Made by a program: the position numbers and the translations under genes. A DNA stretch of 64,000 bases from Cryptomeria japonica (taxonomy: Eukaryota; Streptophyta; Pinopsida; Cupressales; Cupressaceae). The number at the start of each line of letters is the position of its first letter. Within the stretch, counting starts at the first letter, position 1. Of this stretch, positions 23,020 through 35,588 are shown in pieces. Where the stretch lies: contig NC_081411.1 of the NCBI RefSeq assembly GCF_030272615.1, positions 826,082,397-826,146,396 of the forward strand. Direction: 5' to 3'. The notes beneath the pieces are model-generated. The model had not been told where the DNA came from and made no database searches. It saw only the letters and a list, made by a program, of their open reading frames with translations.

Positions 23020-23844
23020 AAACAAATTAAATGGTAGATCAACCTAGACAGAGAATGAGAATGCAGATAATGAAAACCCTAAATTGGTTAAGTGTCAGAG
23101 TAATCGAGGCCAACTAACCGATAGAGTAACCGAGAAAAACAATGAAGATGAAGTCATGAAAGCCCTAAAATTAATTAAGCAACATAGTAGCATAGATAGA
23201 GCATACAAAAGTAGACAATGAAAACCCTAAATGTATCAAGTGGTAGAGTAACCTATACACATCTAAAACCATGTATATATGTAAAACACAGACCTTGAAA
23301 AGGTATTAATTAATTAACCGAAACACCAATGTAGACAAAGAATAAAAATGTGAACAATGAAACCTCTAAATTAACTAACTAACAAAATAACAAAGACATT
23401 GAATGAAAACAAAAACAATAAAAACTCTAAAATTAATTAAGTGACATAGTAATGTACATAGACAATGAAAATGTAGACAATGAGAACCCTAAATTTGTTA
23501 AGTGGTGAGTAACTGAGGCTAACTAATTGATAGAGTAAACAAGACACAAAATGAAAATGAAGACAACGAGAACCATAAAATTAATTAAGTGACATAGTAG
23601 TAGAGATAGAGCATAGAAACACATACAATGAAAACCCTAAATTCATTAAGTTGCAAAGTAAAAGATCTACAAATCTAAAATGCAAAAAATGCACACAATG
23701 AAACCTTAATTTGATCAAGTGAAAGGCTACCTAGTAGAAACAATGAAAATGGAGACAAATTATTAGTAACGATGATTTTTTAGAATTCTATCACCTATAA
23801 AAACCTCAATTATACATCAACTATAAACTGAATTTTTTTTATAG
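23020..23844 (+). repeat. Degenerate telo-box tandem array, part 1
   Basis: Diverged units built on CAATGAAAACCCTAAATT followed by TTAAGTGGCAGAGTAAC. Three unit types follow each other at 23070, 23158 and 23216 and repeat at 23479, 23569 and 23628, a higher-order period of about 411 bp. The core AAACCCTAA equals the plant telo-box. The array was later split by a solo LTR. Confidence 0.75.
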
Positions 23845-24944
23845 TGTTGGCTTGATGATGATTGTAATGAATTCATCACTTGTTGTCATTGATGAAATAC
23901 TCTCTCTCACACATGATTATATTGACTACCGATGTAACTTCAATTGTTTACATTGTTAACTGGTATGTTAGAGGTTTATCTTTAACCGATACTTTGTGTC
24001 AACTGGTATGTGCATAAGAGACATCCTATGGTTATACTAAGTCGACATCAAGATGAAGATCAAGATGGAGATCAAGCAAAGATTCAAGGACAACAGTTCA
24101 TATGTTTTATTCAAACCAGTATTGATTGTTCCAGCCAGTATTTGGTTATTTTTGTGATGAGTTACCAACACCGACTACTTGGCGGTAATTTTTGTGATGA
24201 GTTATGATAACTTGTCTAGATACATTGCACCTAGGAAATTGTGTTTTGATTTCCTTGGACTGACATAAGATTTGAATGTCTATTTAAAGACATCTTAGTG
24301 AATCATTTGAAAGTGATGTTATGTTAATGATGGTATGCATGAAGAGTTAAAGTTTTTGTTGAAGAGCGATAAGTGTTAAGAAGAAGAGTGTGTTGAATGT
24401 ACTTAGAAGGATCCGATCAAGCAAGTATTGTGCTACTCAGAATAGATCAAACCATTCTTGTTGTTTTCTAACCATTACAACATAATCAAATCCCTTAGCC
24501 GAGTAAGCTCTAACAAGATTCAATGTATAAATCCTCTAACAAGGTGATCCATTAGTTTGGATTCTTAAATCCTCCAACGAGGTTACTCCTAACATGGTAC
24601 TACTCTTAACAGGGTATAAGCTTCTAATCAAGCTTTGGGATCTCTAACAAGATTCACTCCTAACAGAGCACTTTGTAGACCTTAATCGGTCAGTTATCTA
24701 TTACTGCAGATAGTTAACTTGTGAGTTCCATCTCACCGTGGTTTTTACCTATTTAGGTTTTCCACGTATAAACACTTGTGTTATGGTGGATGGTTTACTT
24801 TTTGTGGATGTTGTTATATCATTTTGGATTACATGCATTGTGTTTAAAAGCTTTGTTAAGTTCATCTACCAGTTGGTGTTTGAAGTAGTGTTAAATTTGG
24901 TGTCATTGACTCACCCCCCCTCTTAGTACTTTTCAAGTCCATCA
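23845..24944 (+). mobile_element. Copia-type solo LTR, 1100 bp
   Basis: Runs from TGTTGGCTTGATGATG to CAAGTCCATCA, flanked by TATAG and TACAG, a 5-bp duplication with one transition. It has the copia LTR features CACCGTGGTTTTTACC, GGTTTTCCACGTATAAA and a C-rich CACCCCCCCTCTTAG end. It is related to the solo LTR at 12395 (shared TACTGCAGATAG, TTTCCAC block, C-run and a CATCAATGACA-type start), but diverged. No internal region. Confidence 0.8.
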
Positions 24945-24949
24945 TACAG

Positions 24950-25130
24950 AGGCTGCACAATGATAATGGAAACACACACAATGACTCTAATTTTATCAAG
25001 TGGGAGACTAACCTGAAAACACAATAAAAAACAACAATAATGAAACCCTAGAAACATAGACAATGTGAACCATAAATTTATTAAAAGGCAGACTAATAGA
25101 GAGACATGAGTAAAACATAGGCAATCAAAC
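24950..25130 (+). repeat. Degenerate telo-box tandem array, part 2
   Basis: Continuation after the solo LTR: AATGACTCTAATTTTATCAAGTGGGAGACTAAC-type and AATGAAACCCTAG-type units. It confirms that the LTR inserted into the array. Confidence 0.6.
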
Positions 25131-27085
25131 CCAATAAATATATTCTCTTTTTTTTATCACCCTAATGTTTAGAATACAAAACCAACAAAATTGCAAAGCT
25201 TACACACCTAGAACAAAATCAAAATGCTGTAACATGCCCATTGTTCTACCCATTTGATTTACAAAGTTTTCAACCCACAAGTGAAAGAAATACATTGCCA
25301 AGTAATAAAAATTTCTAATTTCCATTTCAATAATGAAAGTGCATATTTGAAATAAAACTTATTTCAACCTTTTCATTGCATCATAAAGTATGTACAATAG
25401 CATATTCATAAACATATGAAAGTATTTACATTTTTATTTTAAATTTCTATTTTCTTTAGGAATATTTGAATACATACAAAGCTTCTATGAGCTTATTGAA
25501 ACATAAGAGAAACAAATGGTCTAGATGTGATTGCTAGCATACATCCTCAAATATCAGCCACCAATTGCATGAGGAAGAGCATCACTCAAGCATATTTCCA
25601 CCCAACCAAGACTTTATAGTCCTTTGTGCCTCTTCTAATTGAAGTGACCCAACCCTTCGACGAAGAGTTTGGTTTAGTGACCTCACAATAATACAACCTT
25701 ATGAGAATATTGTTGTATCTTACATAACTAGAGCTACCATACATTGGCTACAACCTACATGTATGGCGTTCCCTGTCTAGTATGTAAACTTGGATCATAT
25801 TGAACCAATAGTGTATACACTGGAAACCTACATTACTTTGGGTAAAGAATTCATCACCCATTACTTTGAGTGAGATTCATATGTCCAACAACTTCATTTC
25901 TCTATTTGGTAGATTGACCATTTATTATAAACTCATATCATTCCCATGAATTAATAATAGAATTACTACCTAGGTTATTCCCATCCATGGATTGACCTAA
26001 CCCTAAGATTAACCAACTCAATCATTCCTATTTACTAAGAAGCATATTTTAGCACAGTTCTAGAACTTAGCTATCACATACATAAATATATTTATTAAGA
26101 TTAACAAGTTTCTATCACACAAGAATGCGTATACTACAAGTAACATAATTTCAAACATTTCTTAAATTAAACTCACACAATGTCACATATTACATTTCAA
26201 TATAAAATAAAGGAATAATCCTCATGCCTATAATATAGCTACCATGCATTATTCATTCCTTCCTCCAATTATGCTATCTTCACAACTTATCCACTCACAT
26301 AGAAACTCCTAAGATTTAAATAATAGCAACTAGTCTACTCCCTCATAATTCTTGAACTATTCTCTTCTCTCAATGAAGAACAATGAAAGCAAAGAAAAAT
26401 AAGAAAAATGGAAAGAGATCATGGAGAAGAAAAGTTGAGATGTGATGAGATGAGATGATCTATACTCCAAGAGAGCTTCTCTATTTATACATAAGCTTGA
26501 GAGACCTAATGCTATAATTAAGTTCTCTAAATTGCCACCACTTGAACCCTCTTATCGACACCACTTAAACTATGTGGCTTCTCTTCTAATTACAAAGTTA
26601 ACACATAAACAATCCTGCAAAATAGTACTATGAATCATCCTTAATATCATATTTAATAAAAAATGATTAATTATCATTAAACGTTACCTAAACAATTTAG
26701 ACTTCTATCTCCAATCACCACATACTAATTGACCAAGTCTACCCATGCTTATTTGAATTGTTAAATGGGTCGATTCTTGGTTAAATGTATTTATTCCCAT
26801 TAAGCAACTTACCTTATAAAGTGGAGGGGGGGTGTGGGCGAAGGGGAGGTCAATGTGTACATAACGCTTCACATACTTAGTGCTCACCATGCATGAGGAA
26901 AGAAAGAGGTGGCAGTTTTACCACCACACCACCCTCCTTTGGAGTAGGGTGTGCTACCTTCCATGGTGGGTGCCCCCTCCCATTCTCCTCGCTCCTTCCA
27001 TGTAGAGGTCGAGGCATAATAATGGGGTGTTTCCCAATTCAAAACGTATGCGTGAAATCACAAAATGCAAGCTGATTAAATATAA
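25131..27085. other. Unclassified AT-rich DNA
   Basis: No protein homology, LTR pair or terminal repeats recognised. A TATTTATACATAAGC stretch near 26482 lies in an A-rich setting, and a short GC-rich island at 26820-27010 has overlapping frames of about 60 codons that I do not credit. Confidence 0.4.
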
Positions 27086-27094
27086 TATATATTA

Positions 27095-27215
27095 GTTTAT
27101 ATATGTGTGTGTATATACACATGTATGTGTATATATATATATGCATACATACATATATACACATACACACATATATGTATGTATGTTTGTATTTATGTAT
27201 ATCGAATATATATAA
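27095..27215. repeat. (TATG/TATA)n microsatellite
   Basis: About 120 bp of TATGTG, TATACA and GTAT repeats. Confidence 0.8.
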
Positions 27216-27298
27216 TCTATTATTTAATATTCAATTACTACTTATATTCATCGACAGAATAGAGAACTAAACCTATCATACATTCCAAGTGAGGATAT

Positions 27299-27508
27299 TC
27301 AAACAAAAACGTACAAAATATCACAAATCATCACCAGTTCGATAGAAGGCAACTTACCACTACCCAAATAATTTAACTCAACTAGGCCACTAAAAATATC
27401 AGTGTCTGATAGCTCAATAAGGCACATATATAAGATTACCGAACTAAATTCCTCTCCTAAGTGATACTCTTTTTCCCGTCCAGAGGCTTGTTCATTTCCT
27501 GCATCCAA
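27299..27508 (-). CDS. Possible isolated exon, unknown product (doubtful)
   Basis: A 69-codon minus-strand frame starting MDAGNEQASGREKEYHLGEE. It has a mixed, non-repetitive composition, and a possible acceptor (TTGGATGCAG) precedes GNEQASGREKEYH, with a possible GT donor after EEFSS. That would give an exon of about 60 bp. I recognise no family, no neighbouring exon could be joined convincingly, and the surroundings are AT-rich. It may be chance. Confidence 0.12.
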   Translation of the reverse strand: MDAGNEQASGREKEYHLGEEFSSVILYMCLIELSDTDIFSGLVELNYLGSGKLPSIELVMICDILYVFV

Positions 27509-30247
27509 CTTAGCACATCAAAACAGTAGTTAGTTGTTATTAAAACACATATATACCTCATACATTTCATCTTTAAATATCATATTGATTGCATAATAAT
27601 TTACCTGATTCTTAATCAAGATAAATATACTCAAAACATATTCATGCGTTAAATCATTTTAACTAAAACAAGTAAGAGTAAATAGTAATATCAAAATGGG
27701 GTGTAACAAACACAAACAAATGATAAGAATCCACACAATGAACTTTTAATCACCAACGAATAAGATAAATCATAGTTAGAGTCACCTTGGTTGTCCAACC
27801 AAAAGACGAAAGATACAATTACCTCACTTCTCCAGTAACACCCATTGAACCAAACACATAAAAGAAGTTGAGAACAAGTTGAGAAGCACAATAGATATGC
27901 AAACAATTAAAACATAGAGAAGAAGCCAAGAACCAAAAAGAATATCTAGACAATGAAAACCCAAAATTAATTATGAACTTTGTTTCCGATGAGATGCACA
28001 ATGAAAATGCAGAGAATGAAAACCCTAATTAGTTGTGAACTTTGTTTTGTGATGATGGAAGTGACAAACACACTGGCCAAGGACATGAAACATTCTTTAG
28101 AGCAACAAATCTTTAGATGCATTAAATGTAGGCTCTTCATGTCACCGCTGAAGCCATCCATATAGGATGTGATTGGTGGTATGTCACTTCATTGCCATGT
28201 CATAGTCTAACACATTAGTAGAAGACGTGCTTGAACATGCCTTTTCATCAGATGAGAAACAAAGGTTGGCCGAAAGTTGCTAAAAAACAAATGATCGTCA
28301 GAAGGTTGACACTTCAGCGAGAAAAACCCTGCACAAATAGCCTATTGGCTAAACATCATTTTTTTTGAATTCCTATTGATTTGAGTAAGTAGTAAATAAA
28401 ATTTTAAAAAAAAATCACAAATTTCTACATTTAATTAAATAAGATAGTACAGTGACATGATGAGCTATATAGCTGTAATTCTTTGCCTACATGGTAAACT
28501 AGGCCTATTAATTTGTTATAGCCACAAGGCCATAAACGGGAAACTAAGCATTAATTATTATTATTTTTTTACTTAAAATATACTCCTCTTTCAATATGAG
28601 TACTGTTCAAATTATGATTATTAGTACTAATTAAAATTATATCTTTTTTATTTTTATGGTAAATCTCACTTTTTCATCTCACTTTTACAACATGGCTTCA
28701 TAAAGATGAACAATCAAATATTGACATTAAAATTTTAATTATATATTAAACAAATAGCTTAATATATATAAAAATGAAATTTAAAGATGAAGAAAATACT
28801 ATCATAAAAAGAGAGTTTTTTTAATAAATTTACAAAACTTCATGAAAGTAGGTTTATGTTTATCTATTTTATTATATTTTATTTTAAATTAATTATGTTT
28901 TAACATTTATAATATAATTATTAATAAAAAATTATTTAATATTTGTGATAATAGTTAAAAATTAAAAAATTAATTATTAAAATATTAATAAAGATAAAAT
29001 TTAGATAAATGATGCATTTGAATGAAGCGAGATCATTATGTTGATTATTTGACCATTTCATGTTTAACTAAAATAAGACAAGTTTAAACAAAATAAGAAT
29101 AATATGGGTAAAAGCACAAAACTATGTCACGTTTCAGGCTAACTTATCAGCACAAGTGAATTTAAGTAATTGTAACTAAAAATTAATTTTAGTCAAACAT
29201 ATGGTCTATATAGACTCATTATAGCTAAGTTATATATGGGCCACAACTTTTCCAATTGGAAGTGTCTACTAAATGTATATTTTATAGTACTTTTGGTCTA
29301 ATTACAAAAAAAACAAAAACTCGATGTTTCAACAACTCCTACTCTTATAAATAATATTTTTTTTGAAATGTAAAAATACCCTTTTATAGATCTATAAGTC
29401 AATTTTCCAAAATATACATCTTTTAATATTTTAATTATTTTTTCATGTTTAATAGTTTATTTTTATTGAAAGTAGGCTATCAGCACTAAAATACAAGGTT
29501 GATTATTTTGTCAAGAAAAAATACTAAAATTTATTAAAAAAAACTGAAAAAAATATGATGCAGTAGAGAAAAGAATCTATGTCAAGATGATATAATTCTT
29601 TTCTGATTTGTATAAATAATCAAGAGAAAAGGTGGAGGGAATTGGAAACAGTTATATTTCAGCACACGCAACTTTTCAAGCTTATTGAAAAATATATATT
29701 TATAAAAAATAGTAAACAATATATCCATGCACTAAAGTTTCAAGTTGTCAATATAAAAAAAAAAAAATTCAAGAAAGAAATGTATTTTTTACTAAATAAA
29801 GTGTGGTGGCTTGTGTAATTTCAATTTCAGTATTTTTCCAGCAATTGAATTATAGTGTTTATTTTATAAAAAACTATATTCAAATAATTTTTAATTTTTT
29901 TTTTAAATTACAAACTTAAAATAGGCATAAGAATATAAATTTGATTAGTTTACATCACTTTAAAATTCAAAACATATATTTCACTTTCTATTGATTTAAT
30001 TTAAAAGGTTGAATCAACATTGGCCAATTCCTTTAATTTTTTAATATGTCTTTAAAAATTAATGTTTAAGACATTTCTTATTACAAATTGACACATATAT
30101 TCACATATATTTATTGATGTTTGGTGTTTTACAAAGTAAATGTATTTAAGATATTGCTTATCTACAATTTTGATCATATATTCATATCTTTACAAATTGG
30201 ATAAATTTATAATCTTTTTAAGTAGGAATATTTTCAAACACATGAAA

Positions 30248-30250
<3 letters not shown>
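27509..30250. other. AT-rich spacer
   Basis: No genes seen. Two isolated telo-box units at about 27950-28030 (AATGAAAACCCAAAATTAATTATGAACTTTG and AATGAAAACCCTAATTAGTTGTGAACTTTG in part) are related to the array at 23020. From 28340 on the DNA is very AT-rich with long A and T runs. Confidence 0.5.

Positions 30251-30326
<76 letters not shown>
30251..30326. repeat. (CT)n microsatellite
   Basis: Nearly pure CT repeat of about 75 bp; the SLSLSL frame across it is an artefact. Confidence 0.97.
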
Positions 30327-30328
<2 letters not shown>

Positions 30329-30647
30329 AATATATCATACAACAAGACACCTAAAAATGTATATTTTAAAAATTTAAAGGAACATACATTGCAATACTAT
30401 TACCTTAGCTTATAAACAAATAGTGTCGCATTTGTCCTTTGTTGTTCACTTGAATGACCTTTGGCTTGTGAGGTCTATATTTGCATGATTTAGATTTTGT
30501 TTGGTGATTATAACCAATATGTCTTTGCGGATTACATCTTTATTATTTTGACATGTATTTAAAATATTTTAATTTAATTTTTATTTGATATTTTATTTAA
30601 CTAGTAGTTCATTTAAAACAAAATAGACAATTTAGTGTAGAATACAA

Positions 30648-30741
<94 letters not shown>
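30648..30741. repeat. (CT)n(CA)n microsatellite
   Basis: CT run (30648-30666) passing directly into a CA run of about 75 bp. Interrupted CT-rich DNA continues to 30942. Confidence 0.97.
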
Positions 30742-30906
30742 GTGTTACTCCCTCCCTATTTCTATCTCTATATCTCTCTCACCTACACAAAAAATCTCTT
30801 TGTATCCCTCCTTATCTCTATCTCCATCTTTATTTCTCACTCTTCCCCCTCTATCTCTTCAAATATCCTCTCTCCCTCTCTATCTATATCTCATTATCTA
30901 GACATC

Positions 30907-30941
<35 letters not shown>

Positions 30942-31011
30942 TGGGACTTGATGCATTGCATCCCTTGTTTACTAAAGGAAAATATTAAGGGTATAATATA
31001 TAAATGAAATA

Positions 31012-31014
<3 letters not shown>

Positions 31015-31101
<87 letters not shown>

Positions 31102-31217
31102 TTATGTATGTATATATGTGTGTGTGTGTGTATTTATATATGTATATGTATATGTATGTATACATATACATATACATACATACATATATATGTATATGTA
31201 TGTATACATATACATAT

Positions 31218-31264
<47 letters not shown>

Positions 31265-31319
31265 CAAACATATACATATATATGTATGTATGTATGTATG
31301 TATATGTATATGTACATAT

Positions 31320-31364
<45 letters not shown>

Positions 31365-31372
31365 CATACATG

Positions 31373-31428
<56 letters not shown>

Positions 31429-31439
31429 TACATACATGT

Positions 31440-31471
<32 letters not shown>

Positions 31472-31472
31472 G
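31015..31472. repeat. Compound microsatellite with back-to-back (TG)n and (CA)n
   Basis: A (TA)n lead is followed by (TG)n at 31029-31067 and then (CA)n at 31068-31100, then mixed TATG/TACA and further CA blocks. Frames of 100-200 codons on both strands are repeat artefacts. Confidence 0.95.
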
Positions 31473-32779
31473 TTAAACAATATTTTCTATAGAATAAATA
31501 AGTTGAATCAATATATAAACTAATTATTAATATACATATTATTCTATCTACTTAAATTTTGTTGTGGACCATTTAATTAAATTTATTAAATATCGTGGTT
31601 TAAGTAAAAAAAATGTGGACAATGACATCATTATTAACTCATAGCAATACTAATTACCATTATGAGAATCTAAAGCATGAAAAATGGGATATTCTTTTAA
31701 AATCTAAAATTAACTAATTTTCAAGTTTGATATTACGTTATTAGATCAATGCGTAGTATAACAATACTTATTCTAGGAAAAAGGTAATTTGCAGACAACT
31801 TGAAGGTCGATGTATTATACATGTGTATATATGTCCAGTATACATATGCATAATATTTTATTATTAATCATGAACAATAAGATAAATGTTTCTAGTAAAT
31901 ACATTGTTTGAAGCCTTAATAATATTTATAAGATTCATATTCTTTTAAGGACATAGTGGTAGTCATATGTTCAAAGGTGTAATATTAATTTTAATATGAG
32001 CCAAACCAAGCGTTTTAGATTTAGAGACAAGGTATCTTATGTAGACCAAACTTGATTATACCATAGCATATGCCTTGGGGTGTGTAGGAGACGTTTATTC
32101 TCGCTTCAAAACTTTCAATTCGTACAACGTATTGTTGACAACTTAAAAAATCGTGGCCGTTCTTTTCAAAATCAACAATGTATAATGATCAATAACCTGT
32201 GTGTTATTGACTCCATACTACAGTTACAAAATGATACATTTCCATAAGGATTTGAGGGCGAGTTTAGGGCTTAGTTATATTAGTAATTCTATTTTAATTT
32301 AGGGCTGCAATAAAGGTCGATTAAGGGCAAGCAATTAATAATACGAAGATAATAATAACTAGTTATTAAAATTAACTCCTTAAAAAGGGCACGTAAGAGA
32401 AAGTTTTGATGTGGCTAAAAATCTAAAGAGGATAAGGTTAAATTAGTTTGTCCTCTTGTCATTCAAGCGAGGTAGAACTTACGTGACTTTCCTTTCATCC
32501 AAAACAATAGTTTTGAAAGAAATGTATGTAAATATATAAATTTATGTCTTCTTTTTCGATTTATCACTTTAATGAATATATTTATATTTAGAGTGGAAAG
32601 TTAAAGTGAAAAGAATTTAAAATTTTAAAGTTATGTATATAAATTTTAAATTGTTAATAATGAATTTTAAATTAATGATGTAATAATTAAATTTATATGA
32701 TTAACAAGTAAAAGTATAATTGAATTTGTTAAGTAATTATATAAAGATTTAAATTATTGATTTATTTTATTTTTTAATA
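31473..32779. other. AT-rich spacer upstream of element C
   Basis: No coding frame, LTR or repeat recognised. Ends in a TATATATA run that merges with the mutated start of the element C LTR. Confidence 0.5.
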
Positions 32780-33469
32780 TATATATACCTAAAATTGTCA
32801 TGTCTAATTAAATAAATCTTTTTTTATTTAATTAATTCATTTACCTTCTTCTAACCCTTTTCTAATTTAAATAAATACTTTTATTTATTTAAATTGTCTT
32901 TTTCCTAAATTAAATAAATATTTTATTTATTTAATCGATCACACTTCCTCTATTAATTAAATAAATATTTATTTATTTAATTAATTCATTAGCTTTTTCC
33001 TTCAATGACACATGTCACTCATCTCTTAATTCTTCTCTTACCTACCCCTTTATCATTTAATTATTTCCTCTACCCACCCTTTAATTCCAGCCGACCATTT
33101 ATCTTTACACCTCTTAATCTTATCCCTCCATTTCTTACAGTGTCTTCTATATAAGAGGATACTCTCCTTCATTTTCAACACTAATGACACAATTGATCTT
33201 ATGCGATCAAGCCTTCTATCAACCATATTTTCATCCTTTGTTGTGCTCTTATGCACACATAAAATCTGAGAGCAAGTATATCAAACAAGATCAATGGAGA
33301 TTGAAACCCTACTAGACATGTGAATGGTAATATTGTTTTATTTTGTTGATTTGCATGGTCTTAGGTATCTCCATTGGTATTGGTGAATGTTTCATTGTAG
33401 GACTTAGATTGTTTGTGGTTGAATCTTTATTGTTTTATAATAGTTTATCATCATTTTTCACCATATACA
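32780..33469 (+). repeat. 5' LTR of element C
   Basis: 690 bp, from TATATATACCTAAAATTG (a mutated TGTAGACACC start) to CACCATATACA, colinear with the element A LTRs. It is shorter by deletions in the AT-rich start and middle. TATATAA at 33148-33154 matches the A core promoter. Confidence 0.88.
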
Positions 33470-33490
33470 TTTTGGCACACCCGGTGGGAC
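33470..33490 (+). other. Primer-binding site of element C
   Basis: TTT followed by TGGCACACCCGGTGGGAC directly after the LTR, two differences from the element A site. Confidence 0.78.
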
Positions 33491-33621
33491 AAGGATTTTT
33501 CTTAGATCTATGTTTCTTTTTGCAGGTTTTTCTAGCCCTATATTGCTATTTTGTAAAACAATTTGGAGAATAACCTTGTGCAACTAGGGTTTTGGATACA
33601 AGATTAAGACTTTGGAGAGAT

Positions 33622-34470
33622 TTGATCCGATCTCACAAACAAATTGGAATTTTTGCACCAAATTTTTTTTCCAGGTTGGGGATACTATCAAGATTTTTCA
33701 ATCTGAAATTAAGATTTTTTGGAGCATATTTGAATTTTCTATGAATATTTTATGATGTTTCATAAAAAATTATTTTTGAAGAAAATTAGTGAATTTTTAG
33801 GATTTTCTTTCATTTATAGAAATTTATCATAATTATATAGGGGGTCTATTTTTTGTGATTTAAATTTGGGTGCAAAATAATTCATGAAAAATTAGATCTT
33901 TAAAAATTAGGGTTTTTCAATGTTTTGATCAGATCTCACAAAAAAATTGGAATTTTTGCATCAAATGTTTTTCCAAGTTAAAAATAGTATCAAGAGTGCT
34001 CATTCCAAAATTTAGATTTTTTGGAGCATGTTTGAATTTTATATGAATTTTTTATGATTTTCCATAAAAAAATAATTTTGGGAGCAAATTAGCGAATTTT
34101 TTAGATTTTCTTATATTTTTGAAAAGTTCTCAGAATTCTACAGGAGATTTTTTCTTTGTGATTTTAATTTTGATGCAAAATAATTCATAAAAAATTAGAT
34201 CTTTAAAAATTAGGATTTTGCAATGTTTTGATCATAACTCACAAACTGTTTGGAATTTTTGCATTTTTTTTTTAGTTTGAATATGGTATCAAGAGTTTCC
34301 AGTACAAAATTCAGATTTGTTGGATCAATTTTGAATTTTTTATATTTTTAAAATTAATGGAAATGTCTTGAACTTCTACAAGTGGTTTGTTATTTAAGAA
34401 TTTAATTATGATGCAAAAGAAGTCATCAAAAATCAGATCTTTGAATCTGTTAAAAAACATTTTTTCGAAG
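33622..34470 (+). repeat. Three-unit, 303-bp tandem repeat in element C leader
   Basis: Units begin at 33622, 33925 and 34228 with TTGATCNNATCTCACAAA; colinear with the array in A. The third unit is slightly shortened at its end. Confidence 0.87.
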
Positions 34471-34659
34471 ACCCTTGTTTCACAAAGTCTTTTGGATCTA
34501 AAATTTACCTAATTTGTGTGCTTGCAGGAGGGCTATTATTTCAAAACTACTAACAAGTTTGGTGAAGGACCTTTGGAAAAGATTTAATTTTAAAATTTCT
34601 TTCTTTGTCTTCTTTATTCTAGAAATCACTTCTATTGGTGCTATAAAATTAACAAGTGT

Positions 34660-35260
34660 CTTTTGTGTCTTGAGTGATAGGCTCTTTTTGTGTTTTCTTT
34701 TAGAGGGTTTGCCTCTCGAGTAGCCCATAAGGCCAAGTGAGAGGGAACGACCCAAGTGGTAACAAGCTAAAACCAAGCTCTTCCAAGCCACTATAAATAA
34801 ATGTGTTTGTGATGAAAGTTGCAAGCACCGGGTGTTGATTAGATCATATCGACAACATGTCTCCCCATAAACCCTATAGAGTGCAATCTCTATAGACTAG
34901 GAGCCTTCCTTAATAGAGCGTATGCCTCCACATGTATGGACACTTGAATGGATTCCCTTACTAGACACCTTTTGTGCTAGAAGAAAAAAACCTTCTAGTC
35001 ATTGGCACAGGAGGTCAGACCTCTGAAGCAGCTCACATTCTTATGGTTCTTTGTAGAGATACAAAGTTTGCCTTGAAGATTTTTTATGGGGACTGGTGCT
35101 TGGCTGTCAGGTGGAGAAGTGAGTGCCATGGAGGGGAGCCATTGGGGTCAAATACCTAAGTATCCACTTTGAATTGTGTAGCTCGGGGTAACCCCCCACA
35201 TGAGATTCAACAACTATTGTCCTAGCTAGCCCTAGGATTCGTGCTTGCATGATTAAAACA
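34660..35260 (+). repeat. Conserved leader block, element C copy
   Basis: Plus-strand copy with GGAGGTCAGACCTCTGAAG at about 35008, GAGATACAAAGTTTGCC, GAAGTGAGTGCCATGG and TGAGATTCAACAACTATTG. Same block as in A, B and D. Confidence 0.75.
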
Positions 35261-35583
35261 TTAATTTTTTTCAAACAAAACAAAGAAACATTGTGTCTGA
35301 TGTGTTTTCAAGTGTATGCAAAAAAATTTCAAATCACACTTCATATTTGGAAATATTTTTGAATTCCTTGGACAAGACACTTTCAGACATTGAGTCTTCA
35401 CTGATATTGTATCCTCTTGCCACGAAAAGAGTCAAAAGATTGAGTTTTGGTCACATTAAACATCCTAAAAAATTGGACAGAATTGTGCAAAGAACTAGAA
35501 ACTGCGTTTATGATTGTTAAAACTGTATTTGTGTCTAGAAACCACATCTGTGCAGTTCAAAGATGAGTCTGTGTACAACAGTA

Positions 35584-35588
35584 GAATC
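35584..35588. repeat. Target-site duplication GAATC, left of element B
   Basis: Identical to 53351-53355 on the far side of element B. Confidence 0.93.

Noticed and set aside
26820-27010. GC-rich island as a possible host exon
   Set aside because: Short overlapping frames without motif or splice context.
30884-31523. Several 100-200 codon frames around 31.0-31.5 kb
   Set aside because: Microsatellite artefacts on both strands.
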